This document shows positions 24,440 through 36,200 of a stretch of 64,000 nucleotides of DNA, piece after piece. A model generated the notes under the pieces. The model had not been told where the DNA came from. It saw nothing but the letters and a program-made list of their open reading frames with translations, and did no database searches. The stretch comes from Thermocatellispora tengchongensis (GTDB lineage: Bacteria; Actinomycetota; Actinomycetes; Streptosporangiales; Streptosporangiaceae). The stretch lies in NCBI RefSeq assembly GCF_014202315.1, contig NZ_JACHGN010000013.1, positions 1 through 64,000 on the forward strand. The letters run 5' to 3'. Position 1 is the first letter of the stretch. Every line of letters begins with the position of its first letter. A program made the translations under genes and the position numbers.

Positions 24440-25525
24440 CTAGTAGATGTCCTCGGGCGTGTTCTGGGCGACGTACAGCGGGCCGACGTTCGCGACGCCG
24501 TCGCTCGGCCAGCGGTCGCCGGTGTCGAACCGCACGGCCTGGTCGCGCTCCAGGATGTTGGGCAGGAACAGGTCGTCCTGCAGGATCGTCACCTTGACCT
24601 GGCCCACCTGGCCGTACTCCACGGGGGTCGTCCAGTCGTGCTTCTCGACCACCGTGAACTGCACCTGCGGGTACGGCGGCACGTGCGGCAGCAGCGCGCC
24701 CCCGTCCTCGGGGGGAAGCATCGGCGCGATGCCGTAGAGCGTGTTGCCGTACCACAGCGCGCACACCCCCGAGCCGAGCACGTCCACGAAGTCGGCGTAC
24801 ATCTCCGGGGTCACCCGGGTGCCGACGAGGGCGACGCCCTGGAGCCGCGCGGCGTGCGCGCGGTGCTTGGTCAGCATCAGGTGGAACAGCGCGGGCGTGG
24901 TGCACAGGTAGTGGATCTCCTGGGTGTCCAGGATCTGGATGATCTGCTCCAGGAGGTGGTCGGTGTACTCGTTGGCCACCGGCAGGTTCCCGGCCCTGAT
25001 CATCCGCTTGACCCAGCGCGGGTCCATGTCGATCGTGTGGACCTGGCCGGCGTAGGGGTACTGGTCGGTGATCTCGGAGATGCTGTTGCCCACGATGTGC
25101 GGCCCCGTCGGGCTCGCCTGCAGCCAGTTGCGGCCCTCGTCGAACCCGTCCTTGACCAGGGCCCACCGCTTCCACTCGCCGCGCTCGGCGATCGTGTCGT
25201 CGGTCAGGAACACCCGGCAGGGCTTGCCGGTCGTGCCGCCGGTCTCCCACACCCGGCCGGACAGCGGACGCGGCACCGCCTGCGGCACGAGCGCCGCCGG
25301 GTCGATCGTGCGCAGGATCTCCAGGGGGAACGGGCCGAAGTTCACCAGGTCGGCGAACGTCTCGATCTCCAGGGGATCGAAGCCGAGGTCGGCGACCCGC
25401 TTGAGCCAGTACGGCGCACCGGTGTCCGGGTGGAAGTTGCGCCGCACGACGCGGCGCGTCCACGCGTCCAGGTCGTGGCCGAGCCAGTCGCCGATCAGCG
25501 ACCGGTCGTACGCTTGAGCGTCCAT
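24440..25525 (-). CDS. PaaK-like acyl-adenylating enzyme lacking the C-terminal lid
   Basis: This 361-residue protein resembles phenylacetate-CoA ligases: an N-terminal aryl-acid ligase region, the phosphate loop GGTTGKPC, a GTRVTPEMY segment, the WYGNTLYG segment, and FDTGD near the end. The protein stops soon after that (QNTPEDIY). About 70-100 residues of the usual C-terminal subdomain, including the GRxDxxK hinge and the catalytic Lys, are missing. A lidless enzyme could still form an acyl-adenylate but may need a partner for thioester formation. The likely substrate is the cinnamate-, coumarate- or beta-amino-acid product of the adjacent MIO enzyme. The ATG at 25525 lies after an AGGAAGGG-like site. 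It diverges from the starterless PKS at 25867. Confidence 0.85.
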   Translation of the reverse strand: MDAQAYDRSLIGDWLGHDLDAWTRRVVRRNFHPDTGAPYWLKRVADLGFDPLEIETFADLVNFGPFPLEILRTIDPAALVPQAVPRPLSGRVWETGGTTGKPCRVFLTDDTIAERGEWKRWALVKDGFDEGRNWLQASPTGPHIVGNSISEITDQYPYAGQVHTIDMDPRWVKRMIRAGNLPVANEYTDHLLEQIIQILDTQEIHYLCTTPALFHLMLTKHRAHAARLQGVALVGTRVTPEMYADFVDVLGSGVCALWYGNTLYGIAPMLPPEDGGALLPHVPPYPQVQFTVVEKHDWTTPVEYGQVGQVKVTILQDDLFLPNILERDQAVRFDTGDRWPSDGVANVGPLYVAQNTPEDIY

Positions 25526-25866
25526 ACCCTTCCTCTCCGACGGCGCCGCTCGCCCCGTGCGGCTCCTCGCCAGCGGCAGTGACGGTCTGCGTTTCAATTG
25601 CGCGGCTTTCGCGGCCAATCGAAATAGGGGGCGGCGTTATTTCGCAGACGAGTGGACGATGACCAAGCTACTCATCGGAAAGCGGGGCGGTCATCCCCTA
25701 GGCGCCCGCCGCCACCCCTACTGTTCTCCGCCGTGGCCGCGTCCGGGCAGGCGGGGGCGTGGCGCGGGCATAGGGGTTACCGGCGGCGCCGCCCGTGATT
25801 ATCGTCCCCGGTGTATCTCGCCTTTCGCGTGCCATTGCGCATGCGCGCGCCGGATTCGGAGCGACC
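25526..25866. promoter_or_regulatory. Divergent intergenic region with three TAGGGG-type motifs
   Basis: This 341-base, locally AT-richer gap separates the leftward ligase/MIO/ketoreductase unit from the rightward PKS. It holds CCCCTAGG at 25695-25702 and CCCCTA at 25715-25720, 20 bases apart on the same face, and TAGGGGTTAC at 25771-25780, about 95 bases before the PKS ATG. No coding frame here has supporting features. It probably contains both promoters. Confidence 0.55.
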
Positions 25867-28800
25867 ATGACTGGATATGGCTTGACCACTGCGCCACGCG
25901 ACGACGTCCGGCGGGAGGAGGCCGCCGAGCCGATCGCGATCGTCGGAATGGCATGCCGCTTTCCCGGGGCGGTGAGCTCCCCGGAGGACCTGTGGCGGCT
26001 GGTGTCGGCGGGCGTGGACGCGGTGACCCCCTTCCCGGCCGACCGCGGCTGGGACACCGCCGCCCTGTTCGACGCCGATCCCGCCCTGGCCGGCACCGAC
26101 TACGGCCGGGAGGGCGGCTTCCTCGACGGGGCCACCGACTTCGACCCCGCCTTCTTCGGCATCTCGCCGCGCGAGGCCACCGGGATGGACCCGCAGCAGC
26201 GGCTCGCGCTGGAGACCGCCTGGGAGGCGTTCGAGCGGGCCGGGATCGACCCCCGCTCGATGCGCGGCAGCGAGACGGCCGTCTACATGGGCGTCATGTA
26301 CCACGACCAGGTCCCGGAGGGCGCCCAGGGCGAGGGCCTGACCGGCGGCATGAGCAGCGCCGTCTCCGGCCGGGTCGCGCACATCCTCGGCTTGGAGGGG
26401 GCGGCGGTGACGGTGGACACCGCCTGCTCGTCCTCGCTGGTCGCACTGCACCTGGCCTGCCAGGCGCTGCGCCAGCGCGACTGCGCGCTCGCCCTCGCCG
26501 GCGGCGTGACCGTGATGGCCTACCCCGCGGCGTTCCTCGGCTTCGCGCAGACCGGCACCCTGGCCAGGGACGGGCGCTGCAAGCCCTTCTCCGCCGCCGC
26601 CGACGGCATGGGCTGGGCCGAGGGCGTCGGCATACTGCTGGTGGAGCGGCTGTCGGACGCGGTCAGGAACGGCCGCGAGGTGCTGGCCGTCGTGCCCGGC
26701 TCCGCCATGAACCAGGACGGCGCGACCAACGGCCTGATGACCCCGAGCGACCGGTCCCAGCGGCGGGTGATCCGCCAGGCGCTGGCCAACGCCCGGCTCG
26801 TCCCCGCCGACGTGGACGTGGTGGAGGCGCACGGCACGGGCACCCTCGTCGGAGACCCGATCGAGGCGGCCGCGCTGAACGCCGTCTACGGCGAGGGCAG
26901 GGACGCCTCCCGGCCGCTCTGGCTCGGCTCGGTGAAGTCCAACTTCGGCCACACCCAGGCCGCCGCCGGGGTCGCCGGGGTGATCAAGATGGTCATGGCG
27001 CTGAAGCACGGCGTCCTGCCGAAGACCCTGCACGTGGATGAGCCCTCGCCGCGCATCGACTGGTCCTCCGGGGCCCTGCGGCTGCTCACCGACCACCGCG
27101 AGTGGCCCGCGAACGGAGCCCCGCGCAGGGCGGGCGTGTCCGCCTTCGGGCTCAGCGGCACCAACGCGCACGTCATCATCGAGCAGCCCCCCGGTGCGGC
27201 GCCGGGGGAGGCCGGGGGCGAGACGGCGCGTGGCCTGGTCGCCAGCGGCGGGCCGGTGCCGCTCGTGGTCTCCGGCCGGTCGGCGCAGGCGCTCGCGGCG
27301 CAGGCGGAGCGGCTGCGGGCGCTCCTGGAGGCCGACCCCGCCCTGCGCCTCGCCGACGTCGGCTGGTCCCTGGCGCGGACGCGGGCCGCCCTGGAGCACC
27401 GCGGCGTCGTCCTGGCCACCGGCCGCGACGAGGCGATCGGCGGGCTCGCCGCCCTCGCCGAGGGCCGGGCCGCGGTCGGCGTGACGACCGGGGTCGCCCG
27501 CCCCGGCGAGATCGTGATGGTCTTCCCCGGCCAGGGCTCCCAGTGGGCCGGCATGGGGGCCGCGCTGCTGGAGTCGAGCGAGGTGTTCGCCGCCGCGGTC
27601 GCGGAGTGCGAGGCGGCGCTGGCGCCGTACGTGGACTGGTCGCTGCCTGCGGTGCTGCGCGGCGAGGGCGACCTGGAGCGGGTGGACGTCGTCCAGCCCG
27701 CGCTGTTCGCCGTCATGGTCGCCCTGGCCCGGATGTGGGAGTCGGCCGGGATCAGGCCCGACGTCGTCGTCGGCCACTCGCAGGGCGAGATCGCCGCCGC
27801 GTACGTGGCGGGCGCGCTGTCGCTGGACGACGCCGCCCGGGTGGTCGCGCTGCGCAGCAAGGCCGTGCTGGAGCTCGCGGGCGCCGGGGCGATGGCCCAG
27901 CTCGCGCTCGGGGAGGCCGAGACCCGCGAGCTGCTGCGGCCGTGGGGAGAGGAGGCCGTCGTCGCGGCCGTCAACGGCCCCTCCGCCACGGTGGTCTCGG
28001 GCACGCCCGGCGCCGTTGAGGACGTGCTCGCCCGCGCCGAGGCGCGCGGCGTGCGCGGCCGGCGGATACCGGTCAACTACGCCTCGCACAGCCCGCAGGT
28101 GCGCCGGCTCGGTGACCGGCTCCTGGCGGACCTCGCCGGCATCGCGCCCCGGACGAGCTCGGCCGTCTTCCACTCGACGGTCACCGGCGGCCCCCTGGAC
28201 ACCGGCGGCCTGGACGCGCACTACTGGTACCGCAACCTCTGCGAACCGGTGCGGTTCGCCCCGGTCATCGCCGCGCTCGCCGAGAAGGCGGCGCTGTTCG
28301 TCGAGGTGAGCCCGCACCCCGTGCTCACCACCGCCGTGCAGGACCTCGCGCAGCGGGCCCGCGCCGCCGTCGTGGAGACCCTGCGCCGCGACGACGGCGG
28401 GCTCGGCCGCTTCATGCTCAGCCTGGCCGGCGCCCACGTCGCCGGCGCCGCGATCGACTGGGACGCCGTCCTGGCCGGCACACGCCCGCGGCGGGTCGCC
28501 CTGCCCACGTACGCCTTCCAGCGCGAGCGGTGCTGGCCCGACCCCTCCGCCGGAGGCCACGCGAACCTGGCCTCGGCCGGGCTCGTCCCCGCCGGGCACC
28601 CCCTGCTGGCCGCCCGGATCGACCTGCCGGGCCGGGGCGAGTGCGTGCTGACGGGACGGCTCTCCCTCACCGCCCAGCCGTGGCTGGGCGACCACCGGGT
28701 GGGCGGCGTCGCGGTCGTGCCCGGCGCCGTCGTCGCCGAGCTGGTGGTCCGCGCCGGGGACGAGACCGGCTGCGGGCGTGTCGCCGAGCTGCTCCTCCAG

Positions 28801-31800
28801 GCGCCGCTGATCCTGCCCGGCGAGGGCGGCGTCCACGTCCAGGTCGCCGTGGGCGCCGCCGGCCCCGACGGCGCCCGGGACGTGGCCGTGTACGCCGTGC
28901 CCGAGAGCGGCGGCGAGTGGACCTGCAACGCCACCGGCACGCTCGTGCCCGACCCGGGCGAACTGGGCGAACCGGGCGAGGCGACCGCCGCATGGCCGCC
29001 GCCGGGCGCGGAACCCGTCGCCGTACAGGACTTCTACGCGGACATGTCCGGCGCCGGCTACGAGTACGGCCCCGCCTTCCAGGGCGTGCGCGGTGCCTGG
29101 CGGCGCGGCGAGGAGGTGTTCGCCGAGGTCGCCCTTCCCCCGGAGCTGCGCGGGGAGGCCGGCCGCTTCGTGCTGCACCCGGTGCTGCTGGACGCCGCGC
29201 TCCAGGCCATGGGGTTCGCGGAGGTGGGCGGCGAGGTCGCCGAGGGCCGCGTGTTGCTGCCGTTCACCTTCACCGGGCTGTCCGTGCTCGCCGGGGGCGC
29301 GTCGGCGGCGAGGGTGCGCATCGTGCCGAAGGACGACGGCGGGGCCTCGATCGAGCTGAGCGACCCCGCAGGAGCGCCGCTGGCGGTCCTCGACTCGCTG
29401 GGACTGCGGGCGGTCGCCCTCGGCGACCTCGGCGCCACCGGCTCCGCCGCCCGCGACGACTCCTACCACCTGGACTGGACGCCGGTCCCGCTCCGCCCCG
29501 CCGACGCGGGCCGGTGCGTCGTCGCCGGCCCCGATCCGCTCGGCGTGGCCGCCGGCCTGCGCCGCGCCGGCCTGGGCGTGGAGAGCTTCCCGGACCTCGA
29601 CGCCGTCACCGGCGCCCCCGACGTGCTGGTGGTGTGCGCCCCGGCGGACACCGCCGCGGCCCCTCAGGACGCCGCCCCCGGACATGCCGCGCCCGCCTCC
29701 GCCCCCGTCTCCGCCGCGGTCGCGGCGCGCGACGCCGCCGCCACGATGCTCGCGACCGTGCAGCGCTGGCTGCGAGACGACCGGTACGCCGAGACCCGTC
29801 TGGTCGTCGTGACCAGGGACGCCGTCTCCTGCCCCGAGGGCGCGCGCCCCCGTGAGACGCCCCCGGACCCGGTGCAGGCCGCGGTGTGGGGCCTGCTCCG
29901 CTCGGTGCGGGCCGAGGCCCCCGGCAGGGTGAGCCTCATCGACGTGGACGGCGGGCCGGTCCCCTGGGCGGGCGTGCTCGCCGCCGAGGACGAGCCCGAG
30001 ATCGCCGTACGCGGCCGGGCCGCGCTCGCCCCCCGCCTGGAGCGGATCGTCCCGGGCGCCTCCGGAGTCGCGCTGATCCCGCCGCCCGGAACCGGCTGGC
30101 GGGTGGACACCACGGCGCCCGGCAGCCTGGAGGCGGTCACGATCGTGCCCGCCGAGGCCGACCGCGGGCCGCTCGGCCACGGCGACGTACGCGTCGAAGT
30201 CCATGCGGCCGGCGTGAACTTCCGCGACGTCCTCGTCGGGCTCGGCATGTATCCCGACCCCGGCGCCATGGGCAACGAGGCGGCGGGCGTCGTGACCGAG
30301 GTGGGGCCGGGCGTCACCCGGCTGCGGCCGGGAGACCACGTCCTGGGCTTCATGCGCGAGTGCTGGGGCCCCGCGGCGCTGGCCGACGAGAGGGTGCTGG
30401 CGAAGATGCCGGACGCCTGGTCGTTCGAGGAGGCGGCGGCGGTCCCGGTGGCGTACGTGACGGCGCTGTACGGGCTGATCGACCTCGGCAGGCTGGCGGC
30501 GGGCGAGACGGTCGTGGTGCACGCGGCGACCGGCGGCGTCGGCACCGCCGCCGTCCAGGTGGCCCGGTGGGCGGGCGCGCGGGTCCTCGGCACGGCGAGC
30601 GAGGGCAAGTGGCCGGTTCTGCGCGAGATGGGCCTGGCACAGGAGGAGATCGCCTCCTCCCGGACGGCGGAGTTCGCCGGCCGCTTCCGCCGGGCCGCCC
30701 CGGAAGGGGTGGACGTCGTGCTCAACTGCCTGGCGGGCGAGCTCGTGGACGCCTCCCTCGGCCTGCTGCGCCCCGGGGGCCGCCTCGTCGAGATGGGCAA
30801 GACCGACCTGCGCGACCCGGGCGAGCTGGCGGACCGCCACCCCGGCGTCGAGTACGTCTCCTTCGACGCGGCCGCCCTGGATCTCGACCGCATGGGCGGC
30901 CTGCTGGCACGGGTGATGGACCTGTTCGCGCAGGGCGCGCTGGCGCTTCCGCCCGTCACGACGGCCGACATCCGCCAGGCCCCCCGGGTGCTGCGCTGGA
31001 TGAGCCAGGCCGGGCACGTCGGCAAGATCGTGCTGCGCACGCCGCGCGCCCTCGACCCCGACGGCACCGTACTGATCACCGGCGGCACGGGCACGCTCGG
31101 CCGGCTCCTCGCCCGCCATCTGGTCACGGCGCACGGGGCCCGGCGGCTGCTCCTGGTCTCCCGCTCCGGCAAGGCCGCGCCGGGCGTGGAGGACGACCTG
31201 GCGGACCTGGGCGCCGACGTCCGGGTGGAGGCGTGCGACGTCGCCGACCGGGCGGCGCTCGCCGCCCTGCTGCGGGATGTGCGGCTGACCGCGGTGATCC
31301 ACGCCGCCGGCGTCCTGGACGACGGCATGGTGCTGTCGCAGGACGAGGCCAGGCTCGCCCGGGTCCTCCGCCCCAAGATCGACGGCGCGGTCAACCTGGA
31401 CGAGCTGACCCGATCGGCCGACCTGGCCTGGTTCGTCATGTTCTCCTCCGTCACCGGCGTGATCGGCGGTCCCGGACAGGCCGGCTACGCGGCGGCCAAC
31501 GCCTTCCTGGACGCCCTCGCCCAGCGCCGCAGGGCCGAGGGGCTGCCCGGCCTGTCCCTGGCCTGGGGGATCTGGGCCCCCGCCAGCGGGATGACCGCCC
31601 ACCTCACCGAGGCCGACCGGACGCGCATGCGCGCCGGCGGCGTGGCCGCGCTGAGCGCCGAGGACGGCCTGGCGCTGTTCGACGCGGCCCTGCGCGCCGA
31701 CGTCGGCGTACAGGTGCCCGCCCGGTTCGACCTGGCCCGGTGGCGCGAGACCGCCGCCGACGAGGGCGTCCCCGCGCTGCTGCGCGACCTGATCGCGGCG

Positions 31801-32283
31801 CCCGCCCGGCGTACGGCGGCGGCCGTCCGGGAGGAGGAGCCCGATCTGCGGGCCATGCTCGCCGGCCGGTCCCGGGAGGAGCGGGAGAGCATCGTCACCG
31901 GCATCGTCGTGGACAACGTCGCGGTCGTCCTGGGCCACCGCTCGACCGCCGGGATCGACCTGGAACGCGGCTTCTTCGACATCGGCTTCGACTCGCTCAC
32001 CGCCGTCGAGCTGCGCAACCGCCTCAACGCGGCCACCGGCCTGCGGCTGCCGGTGTCCTACATCTACGACAACCCGACGCCGGAGACCCTGGTCGCGCAC
32101 CTGCTGGCGACATGCGGCGCCGACGACCCGGCCCCCGCCTCGATCCTGTCCGAGCTGGAGGGACTCGAACAGGCCGTCGCGGCCGCCGCCCCCGAGCAGG
32201 ACCTGCGCGCCGAGCTGCGAGAACGCCTCCACGTCCTGCTGTCCAAGCTGGAGGACCCTCCGGCCCTGCCCGTCCTGGACTGA
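25867..32283 (+). CDS. Modular type I PKS, one fully reducing module: KS-AT-DH-ER-KR-ACP
   Basis: This is a 2,138-residue single-module PKS. Domains run as KS (about 20-438, TACSSS, HGTG, NFGH), AT (about 550-834, GHSQG and YASH, methylmalonyl type), DH (about 912-1180, intact [10 protein letters not shown] and HPVLLDAAL), ER (about 1419-1720, NFRDVL and GGVGTAAVQ), KR (about 1733-1900, LDD, B-type, AGYAAAN) and ACP (about 2009-2072, GFDSL). A C-terminal docking region follows (LSELEGLE...LHVLLSKL). Only about 19 residues precede the KS: no loading domain, ACP or docking coil. This suggests that it is the first extension module, primed in trans by an aromatic acyl group made by the divergent MIO/ligase pair. 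It would install a 2-methyl, fully saturated unit. The ATG has GGAG upstream, and ATGs further out lack such a site. Confidence 0.95.
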   Translation: MTGYGLTTAPRDDVRREEAAEPIAIVGMACRFPGAVSSPEDLWRLVSAGVDAVTPFPADRGWDTAALFDADPALAGTDYGREGGFLDGATDFDPAFFGISPREATGMDPQQRLALETAWEAFERAGIDPRSMRGSETAVYMGVMYHDQVPEGAQGEGLTGGMSSAVSGRVAHILGLEGAAVTVDTACSSSLVALHLACQALRQRDCALALAGGVTVMAYPAAFLGFAQTGTLARDGRCKPFSAAADGMGWAEGVGILLVERLSDAVRNGREVLAVVPGSAMNQDGATNGLMTPSDRSQRRVIRQALANARLVPADVDVVEAHGTGTLVGDPIEAAALNAVYGEGRDASRPLWLGSVKSNFGHTQAAAGVAGVIKMVMALKHGVLPKTLHVDEPSPRIDWSSGALRLLTDHREWPANGAPRRAGVSAFGLSGTNAHVIIEQPPGAAPGEAGGETARGLVASGGPVPLVVSGRSAQALAAQAERLRALLEADPALRLADVGWSLARTRAALEHRGVVLATGRDEAIGGLAALAEGRAAVGVTTGVARPGEIVMVFPGQGSQWAGMGAALLESSEVFAAAVAECEAALAPYVDWSLPAVLRGEGDLERVDVVQPALFAVMVALARMWESAGIRPDVVVGHSQGEIAAAYVAGALSLDDAARVVALRSKAVLELAGAGAMAQLALGEAETRELLRPWGEEAVVAAVNGPSATVVSGTPGAVEDVLARAEARGVRGRRIPVNYASHSPQVRRLGDRLLADLAGIAPRTSSAVFHSTVTGGPLDTGGLDAHYWYRNLCEPVRFAPVIAALAEKAALFVEVSPHPVLTTAVQDLAQRARAAVVETLRRDDGGLGRFMLSLAGAHVAGAAIDWDAVLAGTRPRRVALPTYAFQRERCWPDPSAGGHANLASAGLVPAGHPLLAARIDLPGRGECVLTGRLSLTAQPWLGDHRVGGVAVVPGAVVAELVVRAGDETGCGRVAELLLQAPLILPGEGGVHVQVAVGAAGPDGARDVAVYAVPESGGEWTCNATGTLVPDPGELGEPGEATAAWPPPGAEPVAVQDFYADMSGAGYEYGPAFQGVRGAWRRGEEVFAEVALPPELRGEAGRFVLHPVLLDAALQAMGFAEVGGEVAEGRVLLPFTFTGLSVLAGGASAARVRIVPKDDGGASIELSDPAGAPLAVLDSLGLRAVALGDLGATGSAARDDSYHLDWTPVPLRPADAGRCVVAGPDPLGVAAGLRRAGLGVESFPDLDAVTGAPDVLVVCAPADTAAAPQDAAPGHAAPASAPVSAAVAARDAAATMLATVQRWLRDDRYAETRLVVVTRDAVSCPEGARPRETPPDPVQAAVWGLLRSVRAEAPGRVSLIDVDGGPVPWAGVLAAEDEPEIAVRGRAALAPRLERIVPGASGVALIPPPGTGWRVDTTAPGSLEAVTIVPAEADRGPLGHGDVRVEVHAAGVNFRDVLVGLGMYPDPGAMGNEAAGVVTEVGPGVTRLRPGDHVLGFMRECWGPAALADERVLAKMPDAWSFEEAAAVPVAYVTALYGLIDLGRLAAGETVVVHAATGGVGTAAVQVARWAGARVLGTASEGKWPVLREMGLAQEEIASSRTAEFAGRFRRAAPEGVDVVLNCLAGELVDASLGLLRPGGRLVEMGKTDLRDPGELADRHPGVEYVSFDAAALDLDRMGGLLARVMDLFAQGALALPPVTTADIRQAPRVLRWMSQAGHVGKIVLRTPRALDPDGTVLITGGTGTLGRLLARHLVTAHGARRLLLVSRSGKAAPGVEDDLADLGADVRVEACDVADRAALAALLRDVRLTAVIHAAGVLDDGMVLSQDEARLARVLRPKIDGAVNLDELTRSADLAWFVMFSSVTGVIGGPGQAGYAAANAFLDALAQRRRAEGLPGLSLAWGIWAPASGMTAHLTEADRTRMRAGGVAALSAEDGLALFDAALRADVGVQVPARFDLARWRETAADEGVPALLRDLIAAPARRTAAAVREEEPDLRAMLAGRSREERESIVTGIVVDNVAVVLGHRSTAGIDLERGFFDIGFDSLTAVELRNRLNAATGLRLPVSYIYDNPTPETLVAHLLATCGADDPAPASILSELEGLEQAVAAAAPEQDLRAELRERLHVLLSKLEDPPALPVLD

Positions 32284-32324
32284 TCGACGGCCGACGCCGC
32301 ACCCACAACGCGCCTGGAGGTGAC

Positions 32325-33197
32325 GTGAAAGGCATCGTGCTCGCCGGCGGGAACGGCAAGAGATTACACCCGCTGACGCTGGGGACCTCGAAACAGCTCC
32401 TCCCCATCTACGACAAACCCATGATCTACTATCCGCTGTCCACGCTGATGCTGGCGGGGATCCGCGACATCCTCGTCATCTCCACCCCCAGCGCGCTCCC
32501 GGCGCTCGCCGCCCTGCTCGGCGACGGGTCGCACCTGGGCATCGCGCTCAGCTACGCCGAGCAGGCCGAGCCGCGCGGCGTCGCGGACGGCATCCTGGTC
32601 GGCGGCGCGCACGTGGGCGACGGCCCGGTCGCGCTGGTGCTCGGCGACAACCTGTTCCACGGCGCGGGCTTCTCGGAGGTGCTGAAGGCCGCCAAGCGGA
32701 ACCTGGACGGCTGCACGCTGTTCGGCTACCCGGTGAAGGACCCCGACAGGTACGGCGTGGCCGAGCTCGACGAGTCCGGCGCGATCATCTCGGTGGAGGA
32801 GAAGCCGCTGGCGCCCCGCTCCGACAACGCGATCACCGGTCTGTACTTCTACGACGGCCAGGTGGTCGAGATCGCCCGGAGCATCAAGCCCTCCGCCCGG
32901 GGCGAGCTGGAGATCACGGACGTGAACCGCGTCTACGTGGAGCAGAGACGCGCGCACCTGGTCAAGCTCGGCCGCGGCTTCACCTGGCTGGACGCGGGCA
33001 CGCACGAGTCGCTGCTGGAGGCCAGCCAGTACGTCCAGATCCTGGAGAGCAGGCAGGGCATCAGGGTCGCCTGCCTGGAGGAGATCGCGCTCAGGCTCGG
33101 TTTCATCGACGCCGACACCTGTTACAAGCGCGGCCACGAGATGCGGGATTCGAGCTACGGCCGGTACGTCATGGAGACCGCCATGGCGTTCGCCTGA
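32325..33197 (+). CDS. rfbA: Glucose-1-phosphate thymidylyltransferase
   Basis: This 290-residue RmlA-type enzyme converts glucose-1-phosphate and dTTP to dTDP-glucose, the first step of the deoxysugar pathway. It has the signature GIVLAGGNGKRLHPLT, the SKQLLPIYDKPMIYYPLS block, LVLGDNLFHG, VEEKP, GLYFYD and GFTWLDAGTH. The start is a GTG five bases after CTGGAGG, 41 bases past the PKS stop, so it is the last gene of that operon. Codon 14 is TTA (32364-32366), the rare leucine codon read by the developmentally regulated bldA tRNA in Streptomyces. Expression of the sugar supply may therefore be growth-phase dependent. Confidence 0.95.
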   Translation: MKGIVLAGGNGKRLHPLTLGTSKQLLPIYDKPMIYYPLSTLMLAGIRDILVISTPSALPALAALLGDGSHLGIALSYAEQAEPRGVADGILVGGAHVGDGPVALVLGDNLFHGAGFSEVLKAAKRNLDGCTLFGYPVKDPDRYGVAELDESGAIISVEEKPLAPRSDNAITGLYFYDGQVVEIARSIKPSARGELEITDVNRVYVEQRRAHLVKLGRGFTWLDAGTHESLLEASQYVQILESRQGIRVACLEEIALRLGFIDADTCYKRGHEMRDSSYGRYVMETAMAFA

Positions 33198-33252
33198 CCG
33201 CCGGGGCCACGAGCCGTGCCGATTCCGGGAGGGCGGGTGAGAACCCCGGCGG
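33198..33252. terminator. Possible long-loop hairpin after rfbA
   Basis: CCGCCGGGG immediately after the rfbA stop is complementary to CCCCGGCGG at 33244-33252, leaving a 37-base loop. It may end the cluster A transcript before the kinase gene, but in a GC-rich spacer a 9-bp match is weak evidence. Confidence 0.3.
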
Positions 33253-33274
33253 GCCGGCCGGCATCCAACTCGGC

Positions 33275-36200
33275 GTGGAGAAGCTGAGCCCGGGAGACCC
33301 GCAGCGGATCGGGGACTACTGGCTGGCCGGCCGCTTGGGTTCCGGCGGGCAGGGTGTCGTCTACGAGGCCTACGATCCCCGGGGACGGCGGGTCGCGCTG
33401 AAGGTGCTGCATGAGGCCGACGCCGAGGGGCGCGGCCGCTTCGCCAAGGAGGCGGCGGCCGCGAGGCGGGTGGCGACGTTCTGCACGGCCCGGGTGCTGG
33501 CCGCCGACCTGGAGGGGCGCCGGCCGTACATCGTCTCGGAGTACGTGCCGGGACCGAGCCTGCGGCAGGCCGTGGCCGCCGGGCGGCGGTTCACCGGTGA
33601 CGACCTGCATCGGCTGGCCACGGCGGTCGCCACGGCGCTGACCGCGATCCACGACGCGGGGGTGATCCACCGCGACCTCAAACCCGACAACGTGCTGCTC
33701 GGCCCGGACGGCCCGCGCGTGATCGACTTCGGCATCGCGCGCACCCGCGACATGTCGCTGACCACGACCGGGCAGGTCTCGGGGACCCCCGGCTACCTGG
33801 CCCCCGAGGTGCTCACCGGGCAGCGTGCGGGCGCACCCGCCGACGTCTTCGCCTGGGGCGCGACCATGGTGTTCGCGGCCACGGGCGGCAATCCGTTCGA
33901 GGCCGAGAACCTGGGCGGTGTGATGCACCGGGTGCTGTCGCACCAGCCCGACCTCGGCATGCTGCCGCCGCGGCTGGCCCCGCTCGTGGCAGGGGCGCTG
34001 CACAAGGATCCCGCCGCCCGCCCGACGGCCCGCGATCTGCTGCTGGCGCTGGTCAGCGGCGACCGCAGCGACACCGGCGGCCTGCTGGCGGCGGGCAGCC
34101 GCACCGCGCGGGACATCACAGGCCCCGGCTCACAGGACCCGGCGCTCGGCACGATCGCGGAGGACGCCTACGGCGCGCTCTCCCCGGAGGAGCGCGAGCT
34201 GGCGGCCGAGGTGTTCCTGCGGTTCGTCGAGGTCGGCGAGGACGGCCGGGAGAGCTGCCGGCGCGTCGCGTACGACGAGCTGCTCGACGGCCGCTCCGAG
34301 AACGACGCCGCGGCGATACGCCGCATCCTGAAGGTCTTCTCGTACGTGGTGGTGGCCGACGGCGACTCCGCGCACCTGTCCCGGCCCGCGCTGCTGCGCG
34401 CCTGGCCCCGGCTGCGGACATGGGTGGACGCCGACCGCGACGGGCTGGCCGTGCTCGGCCAGATCACCAAAGCGGCCCGGCACTGGGACGACAACGGCAG
34501 GCGCGACGGCGACCTGCTGCAGGGAAGCCGCCTGGAGCAGGCGCTGAGCTGGGCCGCCACCGGCCGCCGCCATGTGACGCTGGCCCGGTTCGAGCGCGAC
34601 TTCCTGCGGGCCTGCACCGAGCTGACCAAGAAGCGGGCCAGGCGGAGGAAGCTGACCACGGCGACGCTGGCGGTGCTGCTGGCCACGGCGCTCGCCGCGA
34701 GCGGCATGGTGCTGGTGCAGCGCGAGGAGGTGGCCGAGCAGCGCGACATCGCGACCGCCAAGCAGGCGGCGGCCGAGGCCGACCGGATACGCGCCATCGA
34801 CCCCACCGCGGCGATGCTGCTGAGCGTGGCGGCCTGGCGGGTGTCCTCCCAGCCCGAGACCCGCTCCAGCCTGACGGCCTCCCTCCAGCAGCGGGAGACC
34901 GCGGTGTTCCGCGACCCGCCGGTCCGGGGCGTGGCAAGCCGGGCGCTGAGCCGCGACGGCCGTACGCTGGTGAGCGTCAGCGAGGACGGCCTGAACGTGT
35001 ACGACGTCCGCACCGGCAGGCGAACCGCCGGCCTGGCGCGGCTCGGGCTCGACGGCGACCTCGCGCAGAACCCGGTGCTCAGCAAGAGCGGCCGCCTGGT
35101 GGCGGTCAGAACGTGGCGCAAGCTCGCCGTCTGGGACCTCGCCTCCGGCCGGCGGCTGATCCACCTGGACCACCCGCAGGGGACCGACGCGCCCAAGGAC
35201 GTGCTGTTCGGCGAGCACGAGACCACCCTCGTGGCGCGCTACGCCGGCTTCCTCGACTTCGTCCTCGACGTCTCCACCGGCGCGATCACGCGCAACGAGC
35301 CCGAGACCCTGAGCGCCGTCGCCCACCTGCTCGACCCGGCCGGCGAGCGCCTGCTGCTCACCGGCGATCGGTTCGAGGAGCTGTCCCTGCCCGGCCTGAC
35401 CCGGCAACGGCGCTACGCCGCCTGCCGCGACCGCCCGTGGCTTGCGGCCTTCAGCGAGGACGGCCGGAGCCTGGCCTGCGTGGGAGAGGAGGGCGTGGCG
35501 ATCCTGGACGCGGCCACGGGCCGCCTGCGCAGTGACAGCTTCGAGGAGACGCTGGAGTGGTCGTGCGACATCTGCGGGAAGGACGGCGCCCGGCTGCGCT
35601 TCGACGGCCGTCACCTGGTCGCCTTCGCGGGCCGTGACCTGCGCGTGTGGCGGCTCGCCGACTTCGGCAGCGTGCTGTCCTACCGGGCCGAGGGCGAGCT
35701 CACCGACGTCGGCCTCGACCCCGGCGGCACCACCCTGCGCTATCTCATGGACGACGCCGTGGTGACCGTGGACCTCGCCCCGCGCATCACGTCCACGCCC
35801 ATGGAGGGACCGGCCGTGCTCAGCCCCGACGGGCGCTGGGCCGCGGTGCACGACCCCTGGGACCAAGAGCTCAGGCTCCTGGCCCTGCCCGGCCGCCGCG
35901 AGATCGCGCGGTTCCCCATCACCTCGGAGAGCCACCTGACGGCCACGGGCTTCGACCGGACGGGCACGCGACTGCTCATCGCCGAGTCGCCGCACCGGGT
36001 CAGGCTGATCGACCTCACGACGCTCCAGCAGCTCTGGACGGTTCCCGCGCCGCGGGAGAACCCGCCGCACACGGCGGTGTTCTCTCCCGACGGCAGGATC
36101 ATCGCCCTGCTCATGGGACCGCCGGGACAGATGGGCGACAGCCGCGTCGTGGTGTACGACGCGGCCACCGGACGCGTCCTGCACGACCATCGCACCGCGA

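Noticed and set aside
25777-32232. A 2,151-codon minus-strand frame opposite the fully reducing PKS
   Set aside because: It is an antisense shadow with repetitive composition and no recognisable family, while the plus strand encodes a complete PKS module.
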